16,279 nt of DNA from JANNRR01 sp043736155 (GTDB lineage: Bacteria > Pseudomonadota > Alphaproteobacteria > Rhodobacterales > Rhodobacteraceae), in the NCBI GenBank assembly GCA_043736155.1, contig JAYTDA010000384.1, positions 1 through 16,279 of the forward strand. Reading direction: 5' to 3'. Below, piece after piece: positions 7,149-14,341 of this stretch (position 1 is its first letter; each line of letters starts with the position of its first letter). Position numbers and translations under genes: made by a program. The notes beneath the pieces are model-generated. The model saw only the letters and a program-made list of their open reading frames with translations, did no database searches and had not been told where the DNA came from.

Positions 7149-8423
7149 TCAGGCCAGCATTCCCACCGGGTTTTCAAGATTGTCGATGATGGCCTTAAGG
7201 AACTCGGCAGCAAGCGCTCCGTCGATCACCCGGTGATCGACGGACAGGGTCATCGTCATGACGGTTGCCACCTTGATCGTTCCATCCGCGCCAACCACCG
7301 GCCGTTTTACCCCGGCACCAACGGCCAGAATCGACCCATGAGGTGGGTTGATGACGGCATCGAAATTGTCGATGCCAAACATTCCCAGATTCGAAATCGC
7401 GAAACTACCGCCCTGATATTCCTGCGGAGCCAGTTTCCGTGTCTTTGCCCGGGCTGCCAAATCCTTCATTTCTGCCGACAAGGCCGACAGCGACTTGGTT
7501 TCGGCGTCCCGCAGCACGGGTGTGAAAAGTCCGCCTTCGATAGCGACCGCCACCGCAACATCCGACGGTTTCATGCGGAAAATCCGGTCGCCCGCCCAGA
7601 CAGAGTTGGCGGCGGGAACGGTTTGCAAGGCCAAGGCGCAGGCTTTGATCAGGAAATCGTTCACTGACAATTTGATCCCACGCGCCGCAAGCTGCTTGTT
7701 CAGCATCTCGCGGAAGGTCAGCAGCGCATCCAGTTGAACATCCCGCCGCAGATAGAAGTGCGGAATTGTCTGCTTGGCTTCGGTCAGACGTGCAGCGATA
7801 ATTTTGCGCATGCCGTCCAAGGTCACCACCTCATAGGCGCGCCCCTCGTACATCCGTGCAACCTGATCGGCGGTTGCACCCGTGGCCATCGCAGGTTTGG
7901 CCGCCGGGGTCGGGGCGACAGATGCAGGTGTCGCCACTGCCTTGACCTCCACCACCCCGCTCACATCGGCCTTGACCACGCGACCATGCGGGCCGCTGCC
8001 TTTGACCGTGGACAGGTCCACCCCTTTGTCTGCGGCAATGCGGCGGGCGAGGGGGGATGCAAACACTCTTGCCCCGTTTTTCACAACGGCAACCGGCGCT
8101 GCGACCGCAGCAACCGCGGCAATCGGGGCCACCAATGCAGGGGTTGGCGCTGCGGCCCGGGCCGAAGAGCCAAGGCTTTCGCCCTCACCCGCCATCAGGG
8201 CAATCGGGGTGTTGACCTTGACCCCGGCGGTACCCTCGGCGACCAGCAGTTTGCCGATCACCCCTTCATCCACCGCTTCAAACTCCATCGTGGCCTTGTC
8301 GGTCTCGATCTCGGCCAACAGGTCGCCGCTTTTCACGGTTTGGCCCTCTTTGACCAGCCATTTCGCCAAAGTCCCCTCTTCCATCGTGGGCGACAGGGCG
8401 GGCATCAGAATTTCGGTTGGCAT
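7149..8423 (-). CDS. pdhC: Pyruvate dehydrogenase E2, dihydrolipoamide acetyltransferase
   Basis: 424 residues; forms the core of the pyruvate dehydrogenase complex and transfers the acetyl group from lipoyl-lysine to CoA. Domains in order: one lipoyl domain (1-80, lipoylated Lys43 in ETDKATME), an Ala/Pro-rich linker, a peripheral-subunit-binding domain (about 119-155; FASPLARRIAADKGVDLSTV, GSGPHGRVVKADV), a second linker, and the acetyltransferase domain (about 198-424) with the catalytic DHRVIDG motif (His397). One lipoyl domain is typical of alphaproteobacterial E2. There are two adjacent ATGs. The second, at 8423, is preferred because the GGGGGAG site is 4 nt from it but only 1 nt from the first, and because it gives MPTEILMPALSP, matching MATEILMPALSP of pdhB. 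It begins about 12 bp after the pdhB stop in the same operon. No E3 gene follows; cysE lies convergent downstream. Confidence 0.96.
   Translation of the reverse strand: MPTEILMPALSPTMEEGTLAKWLVKEGQTVKSGDLLAEIETDKATMEFEAVDEGVIGKLLVAEGTAGVKVNTPIALMAGEGESLGSSARAAAPTPALVAPIAAVAAVAAPVAVVKNGARVFASPLARRIAADKGVDLSTVKGSGPHGRVVKADVSGVVEVKAVATPASVAPTPAAKPAMATGATADQVARMYEGRAYEVVTLDGMRKIIAARLTEAKQTIPHFYLRRDVQLDALLTFREMLNKQLAARGIKLSVNDFLIKACALALQTVPAANSVWAGDRIFRMKPSDVAVAVAIEGGLFTPVLRDAETKSLSALSAEMKDLAARAKTRKLAPQEYQGGSFAISNLGMFGIDNFDAVINPPHGSILAVGAGVKRPVVGADGTIKVATVMTMTLSVDHRVIDGALAAEFLKAIIDNLENPVGMLA
8200..8242 (-). repeat. 43-bp identical segment within pdhC lipoyl domain (copy 1)
   Basis: This 43-bp stretch inside the pdhC lipoyl domain is identical base for base to 9559-9601 in pdhB, including silent positions. 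Similarity continues over most of both lipoyl domains. It reflects duplication of the domain and possibly later gene conversion. Confidence 0.9.
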
Positions 8424-8435
8424 CATGCTCCCCCT

Positions 8436-9782
8436 TCAGCGATAACAAACTTGTTTCACGGCATCGACAACCTCTGCCACCGTCAGCAGCGCCAGCTTTT
8501 CCAGATTGGCGGCATAGGGCATTGGCACATCCTTGCCGGTGCAACAGATCACCGGTGCATCCAGATAGTCGTAGGCTCTCTGCATGATGACCGAGGATAT
8601 ATACCCCCCCACCGATCCTTGCGGCCAACCCTCTTCGACCGTCACGCAGCGGTTGGTCTTTTGCACCGACCGCAGGATGGCGTCGGTATCCATCGGGCGC
8701 AGAGTCCGCAGGTCGATCACCTCGGCGGAAATCCCTTCGGCGGCCAGCTTGTCTGCGGCTTCCAGTGCATAGGTCATGCCGATACCGAAGCTGACGATGG
8801 TGACATCGGTGCCTTCGCGCCAGATCCGCGCTTTGCCGAACGGCACGGTGAAATCCTCCAGGGCTGGCACCTCAAAGCTGCGGCCATAGAGTATCTCGTT
8901 TTCCAGAAAGATCACCGGGTTCGGATCGCGGATCGCGGTTTTCAGCAGGCCTTTGGCGTCAGACGCCGAATAGGGTGCAACCACTTTCAACCCCGGAACC
9001 TGCATGTACCAGGCGGCATAGCATTGGCTGTGCTGGGCACCGACGCGGGCGGCCGCCCCGTTTGGCCCCCGGAAAACAATCGGGCTGCCCATCTGACCGC
9101 CCGACATATACAGAGTCTTGGCGGCGGAATTGATCAGATGATCAATGGCTTGCATCGAGAAGTTGAAAGTCATGAATTCGACAATCGGCCGTAACCCACC
9201 GAACGACGCGCCGACGGCAATCCCGGCAAAGCCGTGTTCGGTGATCGGAGTGTCGATGATCCGTTTCGGCCCGAACTCATCCAGCAACCCCTGGCTGATC
9301 TTGTAGGCGCCCTGATACTCGCCGACCTCTTCGCCCATCAGGAACACCGTCGGATCGCGGCGCATTTCTTCGGCCATCGCCTCGCGCAGGGCTTCGCGGA
9401 CGGTTTGGGATTTGGTGGCGGTGCCTGCGGGCCAGTCGGGTGACAGATCGGCGATCGCGGCAACGGGCGCAGCAGCGACCGCAACCGGGGCAGCAACCAC
9501 AGCGGCCACGGTTTTCGGCGCAGGGGCTTCGGCGCTTTCGCCTTCGCCGATCAGCAGCGCAATCGGGGTGTTGACCTTGACCCCGGCGGTACCCTCGGCG
9601 ATCAGAATTTTCCCCATCACCCCTTCGTCAACGGCTTCAAACTCCATTGTCGCCTTGTCGGTTTCGATCTCGGCCAGGATCTGCCCGCTTTTCACCGCGT
9701 CGCCTTCCTTGACCAGCCATTTCGCCAAAGTGCCTTCTTCCATCGTTGGAGACAGGGCAGGCATCAGAATCTCGGTTGCCAT
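8436..9782 (-). CDS. pdhB: Pyruvate dehydrogenase E1 component subunit beta with N-terminal lipoyl domain
   Basis: 448 residues, about 120 longer than a plain E1-beta because it begins with a complete lipoyl domain (1-80, Lys43 in ETDKATME) and an Ala/Pro/Val-rich linker (about 84-122). The E1-beta part starts near residue 125 (SQTVREALREAMAEEM) and contains GEEVGEYQGAYKISQG, where the Glu contacts thiamin diphosphate N1', then DTPITEHGFAGIAVGA and RGPNGAAARVGAQHSQ. It ends with the transketolase C-domain (VTIVSFGIGMTYALEAADKL, DLRTLRPMDTDAI). With PdhA it forms the alpha2-beta2 enzyme that decarboxylates pyruvate and acetylates lipoyl groups. A lipoylated E1-beta is a recognised alphaproteobacterial trait. 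A GAGGGAG site lies about 7 nt before the ATG. It follows pdhA by 12 bp and precedes pdhC by about 12 bp. Its lipoyl domain is nearly the same as that of pdhC. Confidence 0.97.
   Translation of the reverse strand: MATEILMPALSPTMEEGTLAKWLVKEGDAVKSGQILAEIETDKATMEFEAVDEGVMGKILIAEGTAGVKVNTPIALLIGEGESAEAPAPKTVAAVVAAPVAVAAAPVAAIADLSPDWPAGTATKSQTVREALREAMAEEMRRDPTVFLMGEEVGEYQGAYKISQGLLDEFGPKRIIDTPITEHGFAGIAVGASFGGLRPIVEFMTFNFSMQAIDHLINSAAKTLYMSGGQMGSPIVFRGPNGAAARVGAQHSQCYAAWYMQVPGLKVVAPYSASDAKGLLKTAIRDPNPVIFLENEILYGRSFEVPALEDFTVPFGKARIWREGTDVTIVSFGIGMTYALEAADKLAAEGISAEVIDLRTLRPMDTDAILRSVQKTNRCVTVEEGWPQGSVGGYISSVIMQRAYDYLDAPVICCTGKDVPMPYAANLEKLALLTVAEVVDAVKQVCYR
9559..9601 (-). repeat. 43-bp identical segment within pdhB lipoyl domain (copy 2)
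   Basis: Second copy of the segment at 8200-8242, same strand, 1359 bp apart. It codes for the end of the lipoyl domain (EGTAGVKVNTPIAL). Confidence 0.9.
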
Positions 9783-9794
9783 GATCTTGCTCCC

Positions 9795-10784
9795 TCAGGC
9801 GTAAATGTCGGTCCAAAGCTCGCTCAGCGCGGGCTCGGGGCTGTCTTTGGCGAATTCGGCGCTGTCATTGACCACGGCCTTGATGTCGCGGTCGATGGCT
9901 TTCAGGTCGTCATCAGTGGCCAACCCGCCGCCAATCAGCAATTCGCGCACATGTTCGATGGCGTCTTTTTCGTCGCGCATCTTCTGCACCTCTTCGCGGG
10001 TGCGGTATTTCGCCGGGTCCGACATCGAATGGCCACGATAGCGATAGGTCTTCATTTCCAGAATATAGGGCCCTTGACCGGCGCGGCAGACGGCAACCGC
10101 CTTTTCGCCCGCAGCTTTCACCGCCAGCACATCCATGCCGTCAACCGCTTCGCCCTTGATGCCGTAAGCGGCGCCGCGCTCCCACAGGCTCGGGCTCTTG
10201 GTGGAGCGCTGAACCGAGGTTCCCATGGCGTACTGGTTGTTTTCAATGACGAAAACCACCGGCAGGTTCCACAGCTCCGCCATGTTATAGGTCTCGTAGA
10301 CCTGACCCTGATTGGCGGCACCATCGCCGAAATAGGCGAATGTCACCCGTTTGTTGTCCAGATACTTGTCGGCAAAGGCGAGGCCCGCGCCCAATGGCAC
10401 CTGCGCGCCAACGATGCCGTGGCCGCCATAAAAGTGCTTTTCCTTGGAGAACATGTGCATCGAGCCGCCCTTCCCCTTGGAATAGCCGCCCGACCGCCCG
10501 GTCAGTTCGGCCATCACGCCTTTGGGGTCCATGCCGCAGGCCAGCATATGGCCGTGATCGCGGTAGGATGTAATGCGCTTGTCGCCTTCTTCGGCGGCGG
10601 CTTCCAGCCCGACCACAACGGCCTCCTGCCCGATGTACAGATGGCAGAACCCGCCGATCAGCCCCATGCCATACAATTGCCCGGCCTTTTCCTCGAATCG
10701 CCGGATCAGCAGCATTTCGCGGTAGAATCCTAGCAGCTCATCTTTGGATACGTTTGATTTTGCGGGGGATTTTCGTGTCGCCAT
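9795..10784 (-). CDS. pdhA: Pyruvate dehydrogenase E1 component subunit alpha
   Basis: 329 residues. This is the thiamin-diphosphate-binding subunit of the pyruvate decarboxylase (E1) of the pyruvate dehydrogenase complex. The TPP/Mg motif starts at GDGAANQGQVYETYNMAELW (Gly153) and ends at ENNQYA (Asn182-Asn183). Other family motifs are HLYIGQEAVVVGL, YRDHGHMLACG, GKGGSMHMFS and YRYRGHSMSDPAKYR, the last being the region of the regulatory phosphorylation loop in eukaryotic E1-alpha. The N-terminus before residue 15 is a short basic leader (MATRKSPAKS). The ATG at 10784 is chosen because AGGAG lies 9 nt upstream and MATRKS fits family N-termini; an in-frame ATG at 10820 has no RBS and sits in AT-rich leader DNA. 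It is the first gene of the pdhABC operon, downstream of ftsB on the same strand. Confidence 0.96.
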   Translation of the reverse strand: MATRKSPAKSNVSKDELLGFYREMLLIRRFEEKAGQLYGMGLIGGFCHLYIGQEAVVVGLEAAAEEGDKRITSYRDHGHMLACGMDPKGVMAELTGRSGGYSKGKGGSMHMFSKEKHFYGGHGIVGAQVPLGAGLAFADKYLDNKRVTFAYFGDGAANQGQVYETYNMAELWNLPVVFVIENNQYAMGTSVQRSTKSPSLWERGAAYGIKGEAVDGMDVLAVKAAGEKAVAVCRAGQGPYILEMKTYRYRGHSMSDPAKYRTREEVQKMRDEKDAIEHVRELLIGGGLATDDDLKAIDRDIKAVVNDSAEFAKDSPEPALSELWTDIYA

Positions 10785-10812
10785 GCTGTCGGACTCCTGT
10801 CGCAGGCTAAAG

Positions 10813-10830
10813 TAGTTCAATACTAAACTA
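10813..10830 (-). promoter_or_regulatory. AT-rich leader with small inverted repeat before pdhA
   Basis: TAGTT (10813-10817) and AACTA (10826-10830) flank an 8-bp AT-rich spacer, about 30 bp before the pdhA start. It marks the non-coding leader and could be an operator, but the arms are short and no regulator is recognised. Confidence 0.25.
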
Positions 10831-10918
10831 TTTCATAAGCCATCTGCGCCGATTTTGCCAGCGTATAGTGCCGCCCCCCCCTGTGGCTGCGGGGCAGGTT
10901 CAGTAAGGAAAATTTAAC

Positions 10919-10940
10919 TTTGTTTCGCGCGCGAAACAAA
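10919..10940. promoter_or_regulatory. Perfect 22-bp palindrome between ftsB and pdhA
   Basis: Each half is TTTGTTTCGCG and its exact complement follows without a spacer. It lies 15 bp after the ftsB stop and about 135 bp before the pdhA start. As a DNA site it suits a dimeric regulator of the pdh operon. As RNA it would form a hairpin followed by an imperfect U-rich run (GTTAAATTTT on the minus strand), so it may instead be the ftsB terminator. The two roles cannot be told apart from sequence. Confidence 0.55.
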
Positions 10941-10955
10941 AGCGGAACGGGGGGA

Positions 10956-11258
10956 TCAGCGGATCACCAACTCATCTGTCCGTACCGATCCCAGCACATC
11001 GCGGGCCTGTTCATCCAGCAGATCAAGGTCCAGATAATTGTCCGACAGCCGTCGGGTCTTGTTGGCCAGCACCGCCAGTTCCGCCACCAGCCGGTCCCGC
11101 TCGATCCTCAGCACCTCGGCATCGGCATCCACCTGAATGCGGCGAAACAGGCCATAGTCGCCCTGTACGGCGGCAAAGGTGAAATAGCTGCCCAGCGTGA
11201 ACGCCAGCAGGAAATAAAGGGCTGGGCCAAGCGAGGGCCGGGTGCGGGATCGGATCAT
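10956..11258 (-). CDS. ftsB: FtsB/DivIC-like septum formation initiator
   Basis: 100 residues, the usual size for this family of small bitopic cell-division proteins. The order is a short basic cytoplasmic N-terminus (MIRSRTRPS), one transmembrane helix (about residues 11-31, GPALYFLLAFTLGSYFTFAA), GDYGLF, a coiled coil (about 38-72, EVLRIERDRLVAELAVLANKTRRL), and a C-terminal LDLDLLDEQARDVLG motif common in alphaproteobacterial members. FtsB-type proteins join FtsL and FtsQ in the divisome and help activate septal wall synthesis. The ATG at 11258 gives the family length; an extended frame to 11375 reads through the GC-rich intergenic hairpin and adds unlikely residues. The RBS is weak. It precedes pdhA on the same strand, an order often seen in alphaproteobacteria. 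Family assignment rests on topology, length and context. Confidence 0.85.
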   Translation of the reverse strand: MIRSRTRPSLGPALYFLLAFTLGSYFTFAAVQGDYGLFRRIQVDADAEVLRIERDRLVAELAVLANKTRRLSDNYLDLDLLDEQARDVLGSVRTDELVIR

Positions 11259-11347
11259 CGGTGTGCCGTTCTGCCTCTGCCACCTCTTTCGGGTGGGTTC
11301 CGGCACTATGGCACAGGCGATTCGCGATTGGAATCCCCAATGTAGAA

Positions 11348-11369
11348 CCCCGCCCCAAAGGGGGCAGGG
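11348..11369 (-). terminator. Terminator-like GC hairpin after the aldolase gene
   Basis: On the minus strand CCCTGCCCC pairs with GGGGCGGGG (one T-G wobble) around a CTTT loop, about 42 bp after the aldolase stop and 90 bp before ftsB. The following TTCT is a poor U-tract. It may be a terminator or a small intergenic repeat, and it separates the aldolase unit from ftsB-pdhABC. Confidence 0.4.
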
Positions 11370-11410
11370 CGGCAAACCAACCGGTCAGAAAGTGGGCCCC
11401 GGACCCCCGG

Positions 11411-12340
11411 TCAGGCTTTGCCCATGTAGATATCGACCAGCTTGCCCAGCATCGCCAGCGCATCTTCCCTTGGCCGCTGGAACGAGTTGCGCCCGATGAT
11501 CGAGCCATTGCCGCCGCCGTCGCGAATGGCGCGGGCGTCATCATACACCGCACCTTCGCCCTTTTTCGCACCACCGGAAAACACCACGATCCGGCGTCCG
11601 CCGAAACTGGCCTGCATGCAATGCCGCACCCGTGCGGCCTGACTGGCAATATCGACCTTTTCCGCCTCATAGACCTTTTTGGCCTCTGCCAGCATCAAAT
11701 GATCGGTCGACAGCTTGATCTTGATGATATGCGCCCCCAGCAGGGCTGCGATCTGGGCGCCATAGGCTGCGATATCGATGCCGGTTTCGCCATCCTTGGT
11801 CACGCCTTCACCGCGCGGATAGGACCAGATCACGGTGGCGACCCCCTTGGCCGCCGCTTCCTGCCGCATCGCGCTGACTTCCTCAAACATCTCCAGCGAG
11901 CAATCAGACCCGGGATAGATGGTAAAGCCGATCGCCGAACAGCCCAGTCGCAGCGCATCATCAACGCTGGCGGTGATCGCCTGATCCTTGCCTGCGCTAC
12001 CCGACAGCAGCGAATTGGCAGAGTTCACTTTCAGAATAGTTGGAATTTGCCCGGCAAAAGTATCCGCCCCGGCCTCGATCATCCCCAAGGGTGCGGCATA
12101 GGCGTTCATCCCGGCGTCAATTGCCAGTTGGTAGTGGTAATGCGGGTCATAGGCGGCAGGGTTGGCGGCAAACGACCGGGCTGGCCCATGTTCAAACCCC
12201 TGATCCACCGGCAGAATGATCATCTTGCCGGTTCCACTCAACCGCCCGTTCATCAGGATGCGGCACAGATTGGCTTTGACCCCGGGGGTGTCGCCTTCGT
12301 AGTGGCTCAAAATCTTCTGCACGATCTTGCTGGCACGCAT
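11411..12340 (-). CDS. fbaB: Class I fructose-bisphosphate aldolase (DhnA/FbaB type)
   Basis: 309 residues. This Schiff-base aldolase interconverts fructose 1,6-bisphosphate with dihydroxyacetone phosphate and glyceraldehyde 3-phosphate; it belongs to the DhnA/FbaB (DeoC/LacD superfamily) group and needs no metal. Visible motifs are ILPVDQGFEHGP (residues 42-53), GFTIYPGS (about 138-145), WSYPRGEG (172-179), AHIIKIKLS (203-211, holding the likely Schiff-base Lys207 or Lys209), VVFSGGAKK (252-260) and a phosphate-binding GNGSIIGRNSFQR (277-289). The ATG at 12340 is preceded by AAAGGA at 6 nt; an in-frame ATG at 12400 lies in the presumed promoter. It follows pgk on the same strand after 94 bp. 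A CceR-like palindrome lies about 65-77 bp upstream, so control by carbon source is likely. Confidence 0.95.
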   Translation of the reverse strand: MRASKIVQKILSHYEGDTPGVKANLCRILMNGRLSGTGKMIILPVDQGFEHGPARSFAANPAAYDPHYHYQLAIDAGMNAYAAPLGMIEAGADTFAGQIPTILKVNSANSLLSGSAGKDQAITASVDDALRLGCSAIGFTIYPGSDCSLEMFEEVSAMRQEAAAKGVATVIWSYPRGEGVTKDGETGIDIAAYGAQIAALLGAHIIKIKLSTDHLMLAEAKKVYEAEKVDIASQAARVRHCMQASFGGRRIVVFSGGAKKGEGAVYDDARAIRDGGGNGSIIGRNSFQRPREDALAMLGKLVDIYMGKA

Positions 12341-12394
12341 GATGGATCCTTTCCGAACAGCCCTGAATTCGCCCTTAAAAGGCGCAAAGCGGTG

Positions 12395-12417
12395 GTGCAA
12401 CCATGTTGGCGCTAACA
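12395..12417 (-). promoter_or_regulatory. CceR-like operator with adjacent -35-like element upstream of the aldolase
   Basis: TGTTGGCGCTAACA at 12404-12417 is a near-perfect palindrome (one mismatched pair) and resembles the LacI-family site TGTTANCGNTAACA reported for CceR, a regulator of central carbon metabolism in Rhodobacter. Three bases downstream, reading toward the gene, is TTGCAC (12395-12400), a possible -35. A site just upstream of -35 would fit activation. It lies in the 94-bp gap between pgk and the aldolase. The motif match is from memory of the published consensus. Confidence 0.55.
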
Positions 12418-12434
12418 GAACCGCGATTTTCCAC

Positions 12435-13628
12435 TCAGACGTTCAGCGCGGCCACACCCGGCAGGGTCTTGCCTTCCATCCATTCCAGAAACGCGCCGCC
12501 AGCGGTGGAGATATAGCTGAAATCTGCCGCAACCCCGGCCTTGTTCAGCGCCGCCACCGTATCGCCGCCGCCCGCCACCGAGATCAGCTTGCCCGCCCTG
12601 GTCAGGGCCGCAACCTTTTGCGCCGCAGCAACCGTGGCGGCATCGAACGGATGCAGCTCAAACGCCCCCAGCGGGCCGTTCCAGATCAGCGTCTTGCAGC
12701 TTTCAAACACCTTTGCCAACCGCAGCACGGTTTCGGGACCGGCATCCAGGATCATGCCATCGGCCGGGCATTTGCCCACCGGAACCGTGACATTCTTCAC
12801 ATCCGCCGCAAATTCCCACGCCACCACCAGATCCACCGGCAGATGCACGGCGCAGCCGGCCGCCCTGGCCTTGGCCAATATCTCCAGCGCGGTTGGTGCC
12901 AGGTCGCGCTCGGCCAGGCTTTTGCCGACCTCGATCCCCTGCGCCACCAGGAATGTGTTGGCCATGCCGCCGCCGATCACCAGATGGTTGACCCGGGTCA
13001 CCAGATTGCCCAGCAGTGCCAGCTTGGTCGATACTTTGGCACCGCCCACCACCGCCACTACCGGCCGTTCCGGCTGGCCCAGTGCGGCACCCAGCGCCAG
13101 CAACTCCGCCGCCATCTGCCGCCCGGCACAAGCCGGCAACAGCCGCGCAATCGCCTCGGTCGAGGCATGGGCGCGATGCGCCGCCGAAAAGGCGTCATTC
13201 ACGTAAACATCGCCCAAGGCCGCCATGCTGGCCGCCAGCCCCTTGTCGTTCTTTTCCTCGCCGGGATGAAACCGGGTGTTTTCCAACAGCAGCACATCGC
13301 CGCGTTCCATCGCGGCCACAGCGGTTTTGGCTGCGGCACCGATGCAATCCTCGGCAAACAGGACCCGGCGGCCGGGCAGGGCGGCTTTCAGCGCGGGCAG
13401 AACCTGACGCAGCGACAGGGCCGGGTCAACTGCCCCCTTGGGCCGGCCAAAATGCGCCAGCAACACCGGTTTGCCGCCTTTGGTCACGATGTCGCGGATG
13501 GTGGGGACGATCTTTTCGATCCGGGTGGCGTCGGTCACCTTGCCATTTTCAACCGGCACGTTGATGTCTACCCGCACCAGCACAACCTTGCCACTCAGGT
13601 CGATGTCATCCAGGGTTTTCCAGGCCAT
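12435..13628 (-). CDS. pgk: Phosphoglycerate kinase
   Basis: 397 residues, the normal length for bacterial Pgk. It catalyses 1,3-bisphosphoglycerate + ADP to 3-phosphoglycerate + ATP, reversibly, in the cytoplasm. The N-terminal substrate-binding half has LVRVDINVPVENGKVTDATR (residues 17-36), LLAHFGRPKG (57-66) and ENTRFHPGEEKND. The nucleotide-binding half has VVGGAKVSTKL, LVIGGGMANTF, WNGPLGAFE and VAGGGDTVAAL; the C-terminus STAGGAFLEWMEGKTLPGV is diagnostic. The ATG at 13628 has a GAGGGAG site 7 nt upstream. The neighbour downstream on the same strand is the aldolase; gap, a frequent partner, is not in the window. The upstream region carries three 12-bp repeats with GTTGAC cores. Confidence 0.98.
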   Translation of the reverse strand: MAWKTLDDIDLSGKVVLVRVDINVPVENGKVTDATRIEKIVPTIRDIVTKGGKPVLLAHFGRPKGAVDPALSLRQVLPALKAALPGRRVLFAEDCIGAAAKTAVAAMERGDVLLLENTRFHPGEEKNDKGLAASMAALGDVYVNDAFSAAHRAHASTEAIARLLPACAGRQMAAELLALGAALGQPERPVVAVVGGAKVSTKLALLGNLVTRVNHLVIGGGMANTFLVAQGIEVGKSLAERDLAPTALEILAKARAAGCAVHLPVDLVVAWEFAADVKNVTVPVGKCPADGMILDAGPETVLRLAKVFESCKTLIWNGPLGAFELHPFDAATVAAAQKVAALTRAGKLISVAGGGDTVAALNKAGVAADFSYISTAGGAFLEWMEGKTLPGVAALNV

Positions 13629-13658
13629 CGTTCCGCTCCCTCTGCCGCGCTTGCCCCT

Positions 13659-13712
13659 GTTGACCCGATGCGCGCCCCAGCGTCAACCACCCCGTCAACC
13701 GCCCCGTCAACA
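13659..13712 (-). repeat. GTTGAC repeats upstream of pgk
   Basis: Three GTCAAC hexamers start at 13682, 13694 and 13706 with an exact 12-bp period (units CGTCAACCACCC, CGTCAACCGCCC, CGTCAACACCCT), plus one in the opposite direction at 13659-13664. On the pgk strand each direct copy reads TTGACG, like a -35 hexamer. They lie 31-84 bp before the pgk start in the divergent pgk/cyclophilin gap (13629-13834). They may be regulator sites or only a slipped tandem repeat. Nothing else is recognised in this gap. Confidence 0.6.
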
Positions 13713-13834
13713 CCCTGATCCGCCGACCCGCGCGCTTTGCCCTTTTCCTCGCGCCGCGCTGCCGGTAAGTTCACGCCCAATTCGAGACATGAAAATCGAA
13801 GCATCAAACAGGCAGCACAGCAAAGGACCCTCCG

Positions 13835-14341
13835 ATGGCCGAAATCAAGGACCCGGAAAATACCATCATCGTCACCCTCAAGGATGGCGCCGTCGTCATC
13901 GAGCTTTTGGCCGCGGTGGCCCCGAAACATTCCGAACGGATGAAACTGCTGGCCCGCGCCGGGGCCTATGACAATGTGGTGTTCCACCGCGTCATCGATG
14001 GCTTCATGGCGCAGACCGGTGATGTCGAAAACGGCAATGCCGACAAGAATTTCAACCTGGGCCGCGCCGGCACCGGCGGATCGCAACATCCCGATCTGCC
14101 GGCCGAATTTTCCAAGCTGCCGCATGATCGCGGCACCATTGGGGCGGCGCGCTCCTCCAGCCCGAATTCGGCGAACAGCCAGTTCTTCATCAATTTCAAG
14201 GACAACCACTTCCTGAACAACCAGTACACCGTCTATGGCCGGGTGCTGTCGGGGATGGAGTTTGTCGACAAGATCACCCGTGGCGAACCGGCCCCCAACC
14301 CCGACAGGATGCTGTCGGTCAAGGTGGCCGCCGATGTCTGA
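13835..14341 (+). CDS. ppiB: Cyclophilin-type peptidyl-prolyl cis-trans isomerase, cytoplasmic
   Basis: 168 residues, the size of E. coli PpiB, with no signal peptide, so cytoplasmic. It catalyses cis-trans isomerisation of Xaa-Pro bonds during folding. The cyclophilin core is complete: VVFHRVIDGFMAQTGD (catalytic Arg52), GTIGAARSSSPNSANSQFFI (Gln116-Phe117-Phe118 of the binding pocket) and NNQYTVYGRVLSGMEFVD. AAAGGA at 13822-13827 lies 7 nt before the ATG. It is divergent from pgk and overlaps the next cyclophilin gene by 8 bp, so the two form an operon. Confidence 0.95.
   Translation: MAEIKDPENTIIVTLKDGAVVIELLAAVAPKHSERMKLLARAGAYDNVVFHRVIDGFMAQTGDVENGNADKNFNLGRAGTGGSQHPDLPAEFSKLPHDRGTIGAARSSSPNSANSQFFINFKDNHFLNNQYTVYGRVLSGMEFVDKITRGEPAPNPDRMLSVKVAADV

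Noticed and set aside
7734..9194. Long plus-strand open frame (486 codons) opposite pdhC and pdhB
   Set aside because: His/Gly/Arg-rich composition, no RBS, fully antisense to two certain genes; a GC-rich codon shadow.
11259..11375. 39-codon N-terminal extension of the ftsB-like gene
   Set aside because: Reads through the terminator-like hairpin and would put unrelated residues before the short basic N-terminus typical of the family.
11023..11670. Minus-strand frame spanning the aldolase end and ftsB
   Set aside because: Out of frame with both real genes and crosses the intergenic GC hairpin; low-complexity shadow.
13681..13716. Short CRISPR-like array from the 12-bp GTCAAC repeats
   Set aside because: Units are contiguous with no spacers and too short; no cas genes nearby.
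12327..13718. Long plus-strand open frame (463 codons) opposite pgk
   Set aside because: Antisense to a certain gene, biased Arg/His/Gln composition, no recognisable domain.
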